Of a stretch of DNA of 64,000 bases, positions 39,060 through 51,740 are shown piece by piece. The position numbers and the translations under genes are program-made. The stretch is from Ficedula albicollis (lineage: Eukaryota > Chordata > Aves > Passeriformes > Muscicapidae): NCBI RefSeq assembly GCF_000247815.1, contig NC_021672.1, positions 70,976,303 through 71,040,302 of the forward strand. The letters are read 5' to 3'. Numbering within the stretch: position 1 is the stretch's first letter; the number at the start of each line of letters is the position of its first letter. The notes below the pieces were generated by a model. It was given only the letters and a program-made list of their open reading frames with translations. It was not told the DNA's origin and searched no databases.

Positions 39060-42000
39060 AATTCAAGAGGAGAACTTAAGGCATGTGGGTGGGCATTCAA
39101 GCTCTGTTAGAAACAGGCAGTGCTTTTAACAGCAGGGTGATTAACCCTCAGAACAAACGACCAAAGGCAGCGTTTGCTTCTCCAGCTCTTAAAACCTCCC
39201 AACAGGGACGGGGTGTCTCTTTGGAAGGGATGTTTTACTGAAGTGCAAGTTCTTGGACTCGCTGCAGAGACAACTGGCTGAGGCTGTCTGGGCGGAATTA
39301 GAGATGAGAGCAGACCCTGGGATCTACTGCCCCCTTCCAAGCTTTGCCTTAGGACTGGATTAAGCTCAGGCAAGCCTTGCTGTGTGAAAGTGGAGCTGCA
39401 GGGTCCCTGGGGCAGGTGGTCACTGTGGGCACTGCAGCTCCCCAGAGTGGGGATGCTGTCCCTGCCCTGTGACTGCACAGCTGCCCATTGCCCATGGCTG
39501 CAGTGTGTCTGCCTGTGGGGATGGATCCTTGTCCTTGGAGCTGTAAAACAGGCACTGAGCTCTCTGGGGGCTGCAGGCAGGGCTGGGGGGAAGTGCTGTG
39601 TGTCCCCTCCAGTTGGGGTCTGGATGACTCAAGCTCCAGAGGCTGAGTTTGCAAGACTAACTCCTTGTTTTCAGTTCTTTTACTCTTTTTTTTTCCCGTC
39701 TGAAAGGGAGCTCAAAAGGGCTCTGACACCCAAATGGCCACACTGATGCTGGTTGGGTTTCCCCCAGTACAATCCCTTTGCAAGGTCCCTTTGTACCCAG
39801 TGTACCCAGGATTTGCACCTTTCCTTTCTTCAGTGTCCTCCATGCTTCTCTCAGCAGCTCTCCTGCTTGCTGGGGATGCTGCCAGGCAGGAAGATGCTCG
39901 GAGCAAATGCTGGGGTGAAGGTGCCCACAGAGTTGTGTGCTCCCAGCCCGCTGGCCCCAGCAGCCCCATTTGAGGTGCCTCAGCACCCCAGCAGCCTTTG
40001 AAGGGCTGTCCCCAGGGGCTGGCCAGGCAGACACCAGGGCTGTGTGAACCCCAGCTCTTCCCCTCGGAATGTTTACCTGTCTAAATTTAACTCCCCAGCC
40101 AGTTTCATCCCTGCTAAGCCGACCTGTTCTCTTGTGGCTGGGCTGTGGCTCTGGCTGCTGCTGCTGCATTTCCTGGCTGCCTGGGGCTGGTGGTTTGCTG
40201 CTCTCTCCCTCTCCTCAGCGGATGCTGGCTCTTTCAAGGTCCTGGGCAAGCCAGTTCTCCCTCTCGTAGGTTTTATTTTTAAATCTGGTTGCACAGCCCT
40301 CAGGACTGGAGGGTCCCTTGTCCTCTCATCTCTGAGTGTTTATTCTGCAGCAGGCTTCAGGAAATCTCCCCTTGTCCCACTGTAGCCCACAGTTTTCCTC
40401 CCTGGCTGAGGCTGCTCCTAGAGACCAGAAATGAGTTTCTCCCTGGCCAGCTCTGAAGGGACAGTGCCTCTTTCTGCTCCTGTAGGGATCCAGCAGTGGG
40501 GAAGCAGTAGGTGCTTCCCTGCAAAGGCATCTTCCTTATTTCACTTTGTTCAGAGCTGGCTTTTGTGTGAGTCTGCTTGAGAAGTGAGTGGTGTGCCCCT
40601 CATCTTCAGAGGAGGAGAGAGGGACAAGCAGAGGAAAGGGAGTGCTGCTGTTTCTGTCAGGCTGGATTTCTTTAGGATTTCTGAGTTTGGGGCAGTAAAT
40701 GTGGCCCAACCTGGCAGCCTTCTCCATCTAAATAAAACCATTGGGATCAAGCCATTAGTGTCCTGCACAACCCTGCAGGAGACCCCTGACTGATCTCTCT
40801 TTCCAGGCATGCCTGCAGCTAATGCTGTGGTCTGCCACATGAGAGAGATGGTTTTGAGTCCTGGCCTCCTCTGCCCCCCTTTGAGCTAACCCGGTGGCCT
40901 CGGCTTTAGTACTCTCATATTCAGAGCAAAGGTAACCCAGGCCAGGGCTTTCAGGAGTGGTGATTTGGGGTGTTCAGCTCTAAATGCTGTCAAAGGTCCC
41001 GTTTTTCCCTGAGGTTCAGCTATTTCAGATATTGGGGCATTCTTGAGTAGTCTGCACTTGATTACTCCAAGTGACTAGTCCGTTCTGCAAAGCTTCATCT
41101 TGGCCTCTGGAGCAGAACAGAATGAGATGAATTAATGCAGAATGTACCAGGGATACCCAAATGGTGAATTTTCCTGGGAATTGGTCTGTGGCCGGAGAGC
41201 TCCTGGCACTGCTGCGTGCAGGGATGGGTCAAGAGCTCTTGGTTTCGATTAATTTGTGGTTTTAAGGAGCTTGTGGGAAAGGCTCAAAGGGTTTGATAGT
41301 TTTTGTCTTAGGGGAAGAAAAGCAAAACAACATTTTGTGTCTTTATACATAGAGAGATGTGTGAACACATATGAAGTTTAAGTCTTGGTTTGTTTGAAGG
41401 ATTTGAGGGAAAATACATTTTCTGCAAACTCCCATCTCGGTTGGAGGTGAGGGAGACTGAAGTGATTGGGTGGAACATGTGTTTCAGATTTGTTTTTGTC
41501 CATCATTGAGGGCAGAGGGTTAACAAAAGTCACAGGAATACTAATATTTCAGTGGTCTCTCTAAATTTGTCTTCCCTTTCCAGTTGTTCTGTATTTAGCT
41601 TTTTGGCTGGTTTGGTACCATTGTTTGACTGAGTCCTGAAGCATTGTAGCACCTCTGTTATGGACAAGTTGGAGCTGTAAAGCAAATTAAATGAGAATCT
41701 CCCTTGCTTAGCTGGAAAACCTTCCTGAGCTTTTGTTATGTATCACAGTGTCGAGAGAGACATATGAGCCCAAGCATGTCTTCATTAATGGAACATTTTT
41801 CAGAAAAAATAATTTTGTGTCTGTCGGGTTCATTGCTCCCTGAGGTGTTCCTGAGTACTACAAAATTGCCTCCAATCATAATAAATTGATACTGTACAAA
41901 AGAAAATTAAGTTCCTTCCCCCCCTCCTCTATTTTTACATCTCGACCAATTCTCCAGGTTCCTTTATTATATTCTATGGCCCAGATTTGTTAATAATTGC

Positions 42001-44899
42001 TGTAAATACTGATCCTGGCAGCATGTCAGGGTTTTGTTTAGTAAATATTTTGCCATTATCATTTCTGTGTCACAGCTGGGAAGGTTTGTAGTGTCCTGTC
42101 GTTGTCATCACTGTCAATTTCACCCAGATTTGCATCTCAGAAAACTACACTGAGATGATGCAGATATTCATGGGCTTGCCCCATTATTCTTTGTGGAAGT
42201 TTCTGATTGTAGACCAAAATGTCAGCTCTTTCTCCCATGTGTGGTGGGCACAAACCAGGTTTCTCAGCAACACCTGCATCCTTGTGGGTGGCTGCAGCTG
42301 TTATTCACCTGTGGAGATTTCACAGCCTGGGGTAAGGTAGAGTGGAGTGAGGGCTCCTGTGAATTATGACCAATTACCTGTTCCAATTTCTCTTCTGTTT
42401 TTATAACTATTCCCCATTTCCACCTATTCTTAACTAGCTGTTTGGGAGTTCTGCCAGTGTTCAAAATGAACTTCTAATAATTTTTTTATGAATGGCAAGG
42501 AGGTTTTTCAGCTGGGTAAGCTTGGTAAGTGCAGCACTGGCTTTGTTCAGTTTTCACTGAAGCTGCACAGGCTTTTTCAGCATCTCTGCTGTTTTCCAAG
42601 GAGCCTGCTGGAAGGCTCAAAAGCTCTCCTCCACAGCATGCTGAGGAGATGTAGGGGTCTGTATTTCTGCAAAACAACACTTGTACCCCAGTACAAAACC
42701 CCATTGCAGGTAACAATCCAAGCTTTCATCTACAAGACACGGAAAACTTCTTTATCTTCCAAGAAAATGGTGCCAGTTAGGTCAGACTCACACTCCAGGA
42801 ACAATTTACTGTCTGAGTCTGGCTGCTTGTGTTAGACTGTCTGTGCCATAGCCCATGAAAGAAGGGGAGCCACAGCATTTTCTGTGGGCACAGCTGTGAC
42901 CATGGAGGCATCTTTGTCAGCACAGCTGACACTGTGGTGTTTGAAGAAGTGTGTATTTTTTTTTATTATTTTTTTTTTCTTCATTTCTTGAACTAAAAAA
43001 AGTTTTGTGGGGTAACCTTGAAAGTCTGGATGAGGCCCTACTTAAGAGAGGCCAGGTAATGCTTTCAAGTCAAGCATAAAACCAAGCTAGAAGCAATAGG
43101 AATAGCAGTTAAGTTTACACAGAGTTAATTTGTGCTACCTAACCCTTATTTTAGCTTGTGGACAAGGCTGAACTAGGAAATGTGTTTTAAATACTTTAGA
43201 GAGAAAGTTCTGTCGGTTTGTTGCTGCTTTTGGTAAACCTGGGTGAGATCTGAGTTGGCAAACCTCGTGCTTGATGCAGTCCATGCCCAGCTGAGCAGAT
43301 GGAAATTGGCCACCACAGGATGGAGCAGGCATGGAAAGCTTTCCTGTTACCTCTACCAATTCCTGCACCTCCCTGAGGCAGCAAGGAATATGATCCTCTT
43401 ACTTCCCAGCTGCTTCAGTAACTCCTGGTAGAAGAGGTGGTGATGTTCACAAAGCACACATCCTTCGTCCACAGCCAGGGAAGGATTATCCAGCAGAGCT
43501 GTGAGCAAGAGGATGTGTGTGCTGGGAGCTGGAGCAGGGATGGGGTCCAGTCCTGTGGAAATTGTGGCTCACTGACACCTTGGGACAGGTGTCAGAGGCT
43601 GCCGTGGGGTGATCATAACTTCCTGAACTCAGCCTGGGATTGAAAGAGCTCCAAAGCAACACCCATACCCAACAGACTGACATCCCCAAAGTCCATCAAC
43701 TCACAGGTGCTGGGCTGATGTTCAAAGCTCCAGAATTGCTTCAACATAATCTCTTCTCCATTTGGTTTCAGGCAAAAGCTGCTGGTCTGCTCAGTCAACA
43801 GCTGTGACTCCACCTAAACACATTTTGCTTTTCCCTTCAGCTGCTCTGTCCACGTGTACAGACACCTTTGGCTTTTAATACCAGCATCATCACATCAAAT
43901 CCGTTGCCTGGTGCTGTCACTCCTGCTTTGGCAAGGCTTTCTCCTGCCATGCCTCAGCATTGTGCTGGGTGGGTCTGCCAGACTCACTTGATGAGTGGCA
44001 ATCTGAGGCGTTGCATCTGTGACTAGCCCCTGTAAATTGTCGTGCTGTGCCCTCGTCCCGTGGGTGTGAAGCAGCAGGTTGTAGGGAAATTCTGCTTTCT
44101 GTCATTGTCCCTGCTTCCACAGCAGCCTTTGCCTGGTTGTTCCTGCACAGGGCAGAGTTTGCTGGCAGTTGCACACCTGCCTAAAGGTATCTGCACAGAA
44201 ATTCTGTGGATTACTGAGGTTGGAGTTAGGCTTTTGTTTGTAGGGTTCGTTTCTGCAAAGGAATAATATTAAATAAGTAATGAGTTTTTTAGAGGCAGTT
44301 TAATGCTTCCAGAGGACCACTTGCCTTTTCATCTCCAAGGTTTTGCAAAGCTAAACCTTTGGAGAGAGATGTGTGATCTTGGATGCTGATGAAGAGGAGA
44401 TGCTTTGGAGGGCATCCAGAAGTATCTGCAGACCCCACTCCTCCTCTGTGTTCAAAGTGAGTTTCTGTTTGCTATTCCTCTGACACCTGGGACCATTTCC
44501 CTAAATTAAAATAGCTAATTACTCTGTAATAGTTCAGGTTCCTAAGAAAGCCTGGGTGCAGGTGTGTTCCTGGACTTCTATAAGGAATCTCCAGTGTGGA
44601 TAAACCCAGTGCAGATGTCCGTATGCCTGAAGCAAATGTCCAATCCTCAAGCAGCACATGAAACAAAGACAGAGCTGGTAGAATGAAAAAAAGCTCCCAG
44701 AAGAAAGCATGGTTTGATCTAAATTGAAATTTTCAAAAGAAAAACCATTCTTTTCTGTAGTGATGTTTCAAAATCTAATGATTTCTGTTTCCAATTGACA
44801 TTTCGAGTTAAATGTCATTTCATGTTGAAATCCAGGACGAGAGTTTAAATTTCAGGTCAACACCCCAAAACCTCTCATTTTGGATCAACATTTCATTTT

Positions 44900-45385
44900 C
44901 ACAGAATCACAGAGTAGCAGGTTGGAAGGGACATCAAGGATCATCTGATCCAGCCTTTCTTGGCAAAAGCACAAAGTCTGAACAAGATGGCCCAGCACCG
45001 TGTCCAGCAAATCTTAAAAGTGTCCAGAGTTGGGGAATCCACCACTTCCCTAGGGAGACTATTCCAATGGCTGATTGTTTCCATTGTGCAGAATTTTCCT
45101 TTTCTGCCCAGCTGGATTCTCCCCAGGAGTAACTTGTACCCATTACCCTGTATCTTTTCCATGTGGCTCCTTGTAAGAAGGGAGTCTCAGTTTTCTTTGT
45201 AGGCACCATTTAAATGCTGGAACGTGGTGATAAGATCTCCCCTAAGACATCTTTTCTCAAGGCCCTCTTCACTGGCAGGCTTCCCACTCCTTTGCTCATC
45301 TTTGTGGCCCTTCTCTGGACCCTCTCCAGCCTGTCCACATCTTTTTTTTTTTTTTTTTTTTTTGCACAGCAAGGACCAAAATGGA
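44900..45385 (-). mobile_element. CR1 LINE 3' fragment
   Basis: It starts with ACAGAATCACAGAGTAGCAGG, the reverse of the CR1 tail octamer repeat. It continues with GTTGGAAGGGACATCAAGG, ATCATCTGATCCAGCC, GGTGATAAGATCTCCCC, then CTTCTCTGGACCCTCTCC, all in typical CR1 order. A 22-T run at 45342-45363 lies inside the copy. The far boundary near 45385 is approximate because similarity fades. Confidence 0.85.
45342..45363. repeat. T22 homopolymer inside the CR1 copy
   Basis: Uninterrupted run of 22 T between CCACATC and GCACAGC. The CR1 family normally has only a short T stretch at this place, so the run is an expansion within the repeat or an assembly length error. Confidence 0.8.
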
Positions 45386-45888
45386 AGACAGGATTCCTAC
45401 ATTTGTACAGTGCTGGTAAACAGAGAAAATTCTGCTGAAACATTTTGAATGTTTTGTTTCTATCAATAATGTCTTCCTTCCCACCCCTGCATTTTCAAAT
45501 GAGCATTTGGAATTGTTCATGCTAAGAAACAGTGTAATATTTGGACCTTTCATCCCTACTGGGGATGCAGGCAGATGCTGAAATCCCAGCCCTTCCTTGG
45601 GGAACTGAGATTCTATTCTCTGACCAGATCCACAAAAGTAAAATTCCACTGGTTTTGCTGGCTGGCTACTTCAATGCTTTGTCAGTGATGGCTTGTAATT
45701 CAGTGCAGATTGAACCCATGGTGTGTCCACATGGCTGGAGAGGCTGAGGGCAGTTAATCTTTCCTGTTCTGTGTCGTGCTTTCGAATTTTTTATCCAGAT
45801 TTCTTTCCGGAGAAAAGTTTCCTTCCAAACCAGCATTTGGTAATACCTGTTCCATGCACAAATGAGGATCCTGGTGCTCTCCCAGTCC

Positions 45889-46013
45889 AGCTACAAGCTG
45901 TTCCATGAAATCAGGATGTTTTAACGTTTCAGACACTTTCTTGGTCGCCTTAGCTACAAGCTGTTCCATGAAATCAGGATATTTTAACGTTTCAGACACT
46001 TTCTTGGTCGCCT
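45889..46013. repeat. Tandem duplication, 63-bp unit
   Basis: AGCTACAAGCTGTTCCATG starts copies at 45889 and 45952; one substitution (GGATGTT versus GGATATT). Confidence 0.95.
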
Positions 46014-47213
46014 GTTGTTTGCAATCTCCCAGCCTGCCGTATATCTTTGTCCTCAGAAGTTACTTTTCCCCCTTCCCACCATTGTGGGGAGGTTTTTCCT
46101 GCCGGGCTCCGTGCAGTGTGTCTGTGAAGCAGTTTTATGGTATTCCCCAGAAGCATGCTTTTGTCAGGCTGCCTCCAAGCATCATCCAGGGAAAAGCCTC
46201 TGAAGCAAGAAATGTCCTTTTCTGTCTGGCTTTGAGGTGTTATCTCCCCTCTTCCCAAATGCAATTGGCTCCATCTGCATCCCTAAGCTGTTTTGTTTGG
46301 AGCGAGGAGAGCTCAAAAAATCAAGGGAGGCCACACACATAAACAACTGTGTGTGAAATCAATTAATCTAAATGAGCAGGAGACTTGTTCTTGAAGGAGA
46401 GAAGCATGTTCTCACAGAAACTCCCTTGGGTATGGTGGGACTGTTACGAACATTACATCACTAGTGATGAGCTAGGTGAGTGCATTAACCTTTTTGGCCA
46501 ATATTTAGAGGAAGAGTGGTGTTGGGTTGTGTTTGAAGAGCTCACCGTGCTCTTTGTATTTTTAACAAATTTTTCATTATGGATTGCAGTGGTAGCATGC
46601 TAGAGCAGGCACTGCTAAAGGGACCTGAATTTTGACATCTTACCTTCAAATATTTTGCATCATAAATTTGGTTCCAAGCATTGCACTCACCCAGTCAGGG
46701 ATAAAAAGATCATTATTATTAGCCTGTCATTCTTATATGTTTGGGTGACAAACATTGTCAGTGATAAAGACACAACCTATAGGACAGGAATTACTTGCAG
46801 GATTCTTTTTTAAACCATTTTTACCTGTTATTAGAGAAAATTCTTCTGTTGCTTTTTAAAGTCAGATAAGAAAAAGAGGTTTCCTCAGCTCTCCTGCAGG
46901 AGGAGGGTTATTCACTTCTCAGCACTTCTCTGCTGTAGGGTGCCCAGGGGCCAGTGATTGCAATCATATCCCAGTCTCACTCTGCACCTCTTTAAATAAT
47001 AGCCTCCTCTCCTGGCTGTCTGGGGCAGAGATAACAGGCAAAAAGCTGTGCTTGGCCTCTCTTGGCTGAGGGAGGGAATGGCTGTAAGGCTGAGGAGAGC
47101 ACACTTTAGGGGAAAGGAGTGAAAGTCTGGGAGAAGCCACTCCACTCTTGAATTGTCACAGGAGAGGATGAGGTAGTGCAAGGCTGAGAAATCAAAGGTC
47201 TCTGTGCTTGTAG

Positions 47214-47365
47214 GACATTAAAGTTTTATCATGGCCACAAATCTTCCCAGACTCCACCTTGCCTCCCTTGTGGGGATGAGGAAAGTTATTTAGACATTAA
47301 AGTTTTATCATGGCCACAAATCTTCCCAGACTCCACCTTGCCTCCCTTGTGGGGATGAGGAAAAG
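47214..47365. repeat. Tandem duplication, 79-bp unit
   Basis: GACATTAAAGTTTTATCATG starts copies at 47214 and 47293; no substitution was seen over the shared 73 bases. Confidence 0.95.
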
Positions 47366-50300
47366 AATGAGAGAAATGGTTTTGTGTTTTGCACTGAGGG
47401 CTCCTTAAGGACTCGTGCTGTGCTCGGGCCAGCTCGGATCTGAAAGTTCATCCTTTGGGGTGAGAGTTTCCCCAAGACTTGAACTAAAGCCAGCTCTAGG
47501 CAAAGCTGCCTAGAGGGGTCTTGATAGGACACTCCTGTTCACCCAGCTTTGGTATGTTTTGCTGTGATTTCTTGGTTCATTTCTAGATCATTTTCCTGAT
47601 TTGAGACATCTTTTATGACCAAGTGTGCCATTTCTTCAGCTGAGGCCAGGAGGTTGCCCCACGTGGAAGCCAAGAGGATGCCCTGTGTTCCTTCTGGAGA
47701 AGGTGGACAGCCCTCCTGTAGCTTTCTGCCTGGAAACATCTCTGCTTCATCCCCTCCTACACCCACTGCTGCCAAAACCCTGCCTGGTGGGTGCTTCCGA
47801 GCGGCCTTCTATCCTTCTGATCACAATAATTTGGTCTGTTTGTTATCTGATTCGGTGGAGGCTGAGGAGGAGATGACTTCCCAGGGCCCTGAGGGCAAAA
47901 CCTCAGCTTCCTAGAGCTGCATTTATTTTCTAAGCCTCCCACAGCCCTGGGGTGATCCCCTGGAAGCATCTTGAGGTGTCTTCTGGCATACACCAAGTCA
48001 TTTGCAAGTTAGTTGTCTCCACACCTCTGAAATTCCACTCCCTCAGGCACTTTCCTACATCCCAAAAGCAACCAATGTGCTTCTTCAGGCACCTGTTCAA
48101 GGCTTGGTTTCCTCATTTCACATCCATGAAGGGAGATTCCATGTTCACGTGGAGTGATGCTCGTGTGGTGTTTACACCATTTCCTCTCACAAGCCTCTGG
48201 GGAAAGGCTAGATGCTGTTTTTTTCTCACTCTCTGATGGAAATACAAAGAACACCCAACAACACAAATAAATTAAACTGCTAATTTCCAGGACCTAATTA
48301 CAGCTGTTGGGTTTGCTGCCTGACCTGAAAATAAAACTGCTCTTGCGAGGTTTCCTTGTTTTGGGGTTTTGCTTGTTTGTTTATGTTCAACAAAGCAAAT
48401 GAACAAGAGCCACACTCCCGAGTTAGAAGAGGATGGTTTGCCTGGCTTGTTTCCTTGTATTCCTGGCTGGCTTTTGCTCAGCCAGTTGTGCCCCACACTG
48501 TGCTTTGGGAGGGGCATTCTGGGCTAAATATATCTGTACTGCCTGTGAAATGCAGTATGGGGTGCTGCGTCATTTGGTGGAGTTTACTTGGAAACTAAGG
48601 TGGGAAGCCAGCTTTTATTTTCAGCCTTGGGTCAGATGCATTGGTCACTTGTCTCACCCAGATTTTTAGTCTTGATCAGGAGTTTGTCCTTGCAAGACAG
48701 ACATAAAACCTGCTCTCCAAATAAAAAGCCAAGCTCATTCAGTGACAAACCATATCGGGGCAACCGTATTTTTCTTGCTCAGTAACCAGATTTACAATCT
48801 GAGAGCTTGTTCAGATGGATTACCTTGAAAGCAGCAGTGAAAGTCATAGCTCAAATATCATGGCTTAATGAGCAGAGGAGCTGCAAGCTCTAAATATATC
48901 AGAAAGAGCCCCAGCACTGGCACTGTGCTGACAACTGGAGACCTTGGGCTTTCGCTGGAGGTGGAACAGAAATGGATCCCTCCACAAAATGTGTGAGGAA
49001 CAGATGCAGCTTGACTAAACAGGGCTTGGGTTTTGCAGTTTCTAGTTCTGCTTCTTGGCTTGTCTTCCTCTGCTGGTTCTGCTAGTGCAGTGGGAGTGAT
49101 TTAGGAAAAAGGAGGATATTCCTGGGGTTGGAAGTGCTGAGGGGTGGACACCGCCCACCTGAGCTCGCTGTCATCTCCAAAAAGCAGCAGGGAGAGTGTG
49201 GCTGCGTTGGTGACATGGATCTGCTGGGGCTCTGGGGGACATGTTCAGGCACAGGGGTGAGTGCAAACCCCTGCTCATTCTCCATGAGCTCTCCAGGGTC
49301 ACCTGCCTGCACATCTGACGTGCTGCAGTCACATCTCTGGCAGCTGAATATGTTTTCCAGCCTTCTCCCTTATGCCAGTCTAAGTGAGAGGGATGCCAGT
49401 ATTGCTATATGATCATCCTACTGCAAAAAGGAGGTGAGAAAACTCTTCAGTGTAAGATTTTACATTTATCTAGGAGTTAATTGCTGGGGATTAATTTCTG
49501 TCTCGTGCTTTGTGGTGCCTAGCACACAGAGGCCCCCAAATATTCCTGCAGACCAAAGCCACACAGCTTTGCTGGCAGAGCTCTGGTGGCACACTGGGGT
49601 CCTGGTCTAAAGTGAGAGATCTGAAGGCTCTGGGATGTGCATCTCATGCATAGAAAGGCTTCCAGATTTCATTTGGAGGATTCAGTTGTGAGGGTGAGGG
49701 CTGGGAGCTGAGATTTACAGGGTTAACCCAGCCTCTGTGACTTCTGAGCCTGAGTAGCTCTTTTCCTTAGTGAGCTTCACCTGGGCACTGATACCTGTGA
49801 GCAGCAGAGGGTGCAAAGGATTACAATTGCCATTTAAGCCAGCCCAGGGGTGGTTTGTCCTTTCTGTTACTCAGGAGTCTGAAGGAGCAGACAAGTACTT
49901 TTCTTTAGCTTCATTTGTGGGCTCTGTGTCTGGTCCTGCTGTTTTGACTGTCCATGGTTCATAGGATGGGGGTAAGTAGTTGAATATTGTCAGATATTGT
50001 AGAAGTTTGGTAGCTTTCTATCTCCTTGAGTTTCTTGTACTTTGTTGCTTGGTGCCTTACAGCATGTTGCAGCTGCTGTATGAAATGCTGCGGGTGCAGA
50101 CTTAATATTCATGGCTTTTATTCAGTTTTTGTGCATTGTGTGACAATGGCAGTCTGCAGGATGTGTCAAAAAGATGCCTCTGTTAGGTGAGGAGGTGCTG
50201 CATGGCAGTGTGTGTCTCACTTCAGATTATTAATTAAACCACAGTAACATGCAATTAACCATTCAAAAATCAGTGTTGCTCCTGTGTGAAGTTTGCTCCC

Positions 50301-51172
50301 TCCCTTCTTTCCCCCTCAAGCCCTTCTCCCTGTGGCTGTCATTGCTGTGGATCTCCTCAGGGCCAGGCATGTCTCATGTGGGTTTTGGAGAGCATCTGTG
50401 GCCTTGCCCTAAATCTGAGGAAGGTGAAATTTGCCGTATTGGTCACTGTCCCTGCACAGAGGGCAGGGTTTGTGAAACCCAGTGATAGTGCTGTGCTCAC
50501 GAGGACAGCACGAGGTTTTTCCCCTCTGTAGTGCTGCTGGTGGCCAAGCTGGAGTTTCTGGGTTACTCTGGGAATACTGAAGGGATGTGGTGTGTGTTTC
50601 AGTGTGTTACTATCCCCAGTCCCTAGATCTGCCTGCAAAGGGCAGCTGATCTTGGGATGCTGGGTTCCTGAACTGCAGGTTCCCAGTCCTCTCTGCAGGG
50701 CACTGTGAGCCAGTGCCAGCAGCTGTGGTGGGCAGGAAAAGCTCCCTGCTCTCCCTTTGGCTTCCACATGGACCTCTCATTTTGGTGATTTAAGAGAACA
50801 TTGGGTGGGTTCAGGGCTGCAGTTTTGGGGAGCAGCCCAGCCTTACAGGAGCAATTCATTATTCAGCCTTCCCAGCCAAAGCAGCCATGGTCTTCCCTGT
50901 CACTGGTGGGCATTGGCTCAAGGGGATGGGGCAAGAACAGGAAAGCAGCTTTGGGACTAGAAAAAGCAGGGATGGAAAAGGAAATTAACAGGGATGTGGT
51001 AACCTAGATGGGATAAGGCATAAGAGAAGGGAGGTTTGGTCATCATACCCCAGTATTGATGCTGCAATTAGGCACAAAATCCCAAATAAGCCATGGGCAG
51101 TGGTGTGTGTGGAAGGCAGGGTGTGGTGACACAGAAAATTAACTCCACTCCAATGAGTTTTTCTGTCACTGC

Positions 51173-51299
51173 TTGTGTATTTTCTAACCCTGCAGAAAAC
51201 AGAGTAGGAGATAACTTTGTTTTATTCCTCAGTCGTTGTGTATTTTCTAGCCCTGCAGAAAACAAAGTAGGAGATAACTTTGTTTTATTCCTCAGTCAT
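51173..51299. repeat. Tandem duplication, 63-bp unit
   Basis: TTGTGTATTTTCTA starts copies at 51173 and 51236; about two or three substitutions. Confidence 0.95.
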
Positions 51300-51330
51300 T
51301 AATGGCTCATTCCTGTGCCATTGTTCCGGG

Positions 51331-51347
51331 AAAAAAAAAAAAAAAAA
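51331..51347. repeat. A17 homopolymer
   Basis: Run of 17 A after CCGGG; about 30 bases after the end of the 63-bp duplication. Confidence 0.9.
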
Positions 51348-51639
51348 GAAGTAGGGAGTCATGTAATGGGAAATTATCTTTCTCATGGGATATAAAACTC
51401 TGTGTGCAAATGGTGAAGGTCTCCTGGCACGGATGCTAATCCTGCCCAGGTCTGACTGTACAGTACTTAATGTAAAACATGTGATAATTCCTTCTGTAGT
51501 CTGGGTAGAAATCTCTCATTTCCTCAACAAGCATGCTGTGTTCCTGTGTCCTGCTAAGCTGCTGCTGTGTGCCACCCCAGCAGCCCAGCCCAAGCAGCCT
51601 GCCTGCTCTGCTGGGTGGTTTGGAGCCCTTTGATGGCAA

Positions 51640-51740
51640 GGCACTGTTTAATTATCAGCGGTGTAATGTTCCCAGAGCTCGCTACATGAAAGCAAACTAC
51701 CGGCAGCCTGTAATTAATCTGAGCTAATGTGCCACTGTTT
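51640..51740. promoter_or_regulatory. Enhancer-like stretch (candidate)
   Basis: TTTAATTATCAGCGGTGTAA and CCTGTAATTAATCTGAGC bracket a complex, non-repetitive piece. The mixture of homeodomain-type cores and high-complexity sequence amid repeats resembles conserved non-coding elements. Inference only. Confidence 0.25.

Noticed and set aside
39657..40169. 170-codon minus-strand frame starting with a glutamine run
   Set aside because: No recognisable fold or family; start depends on a CTG repeat-like stretch; no exon signals.
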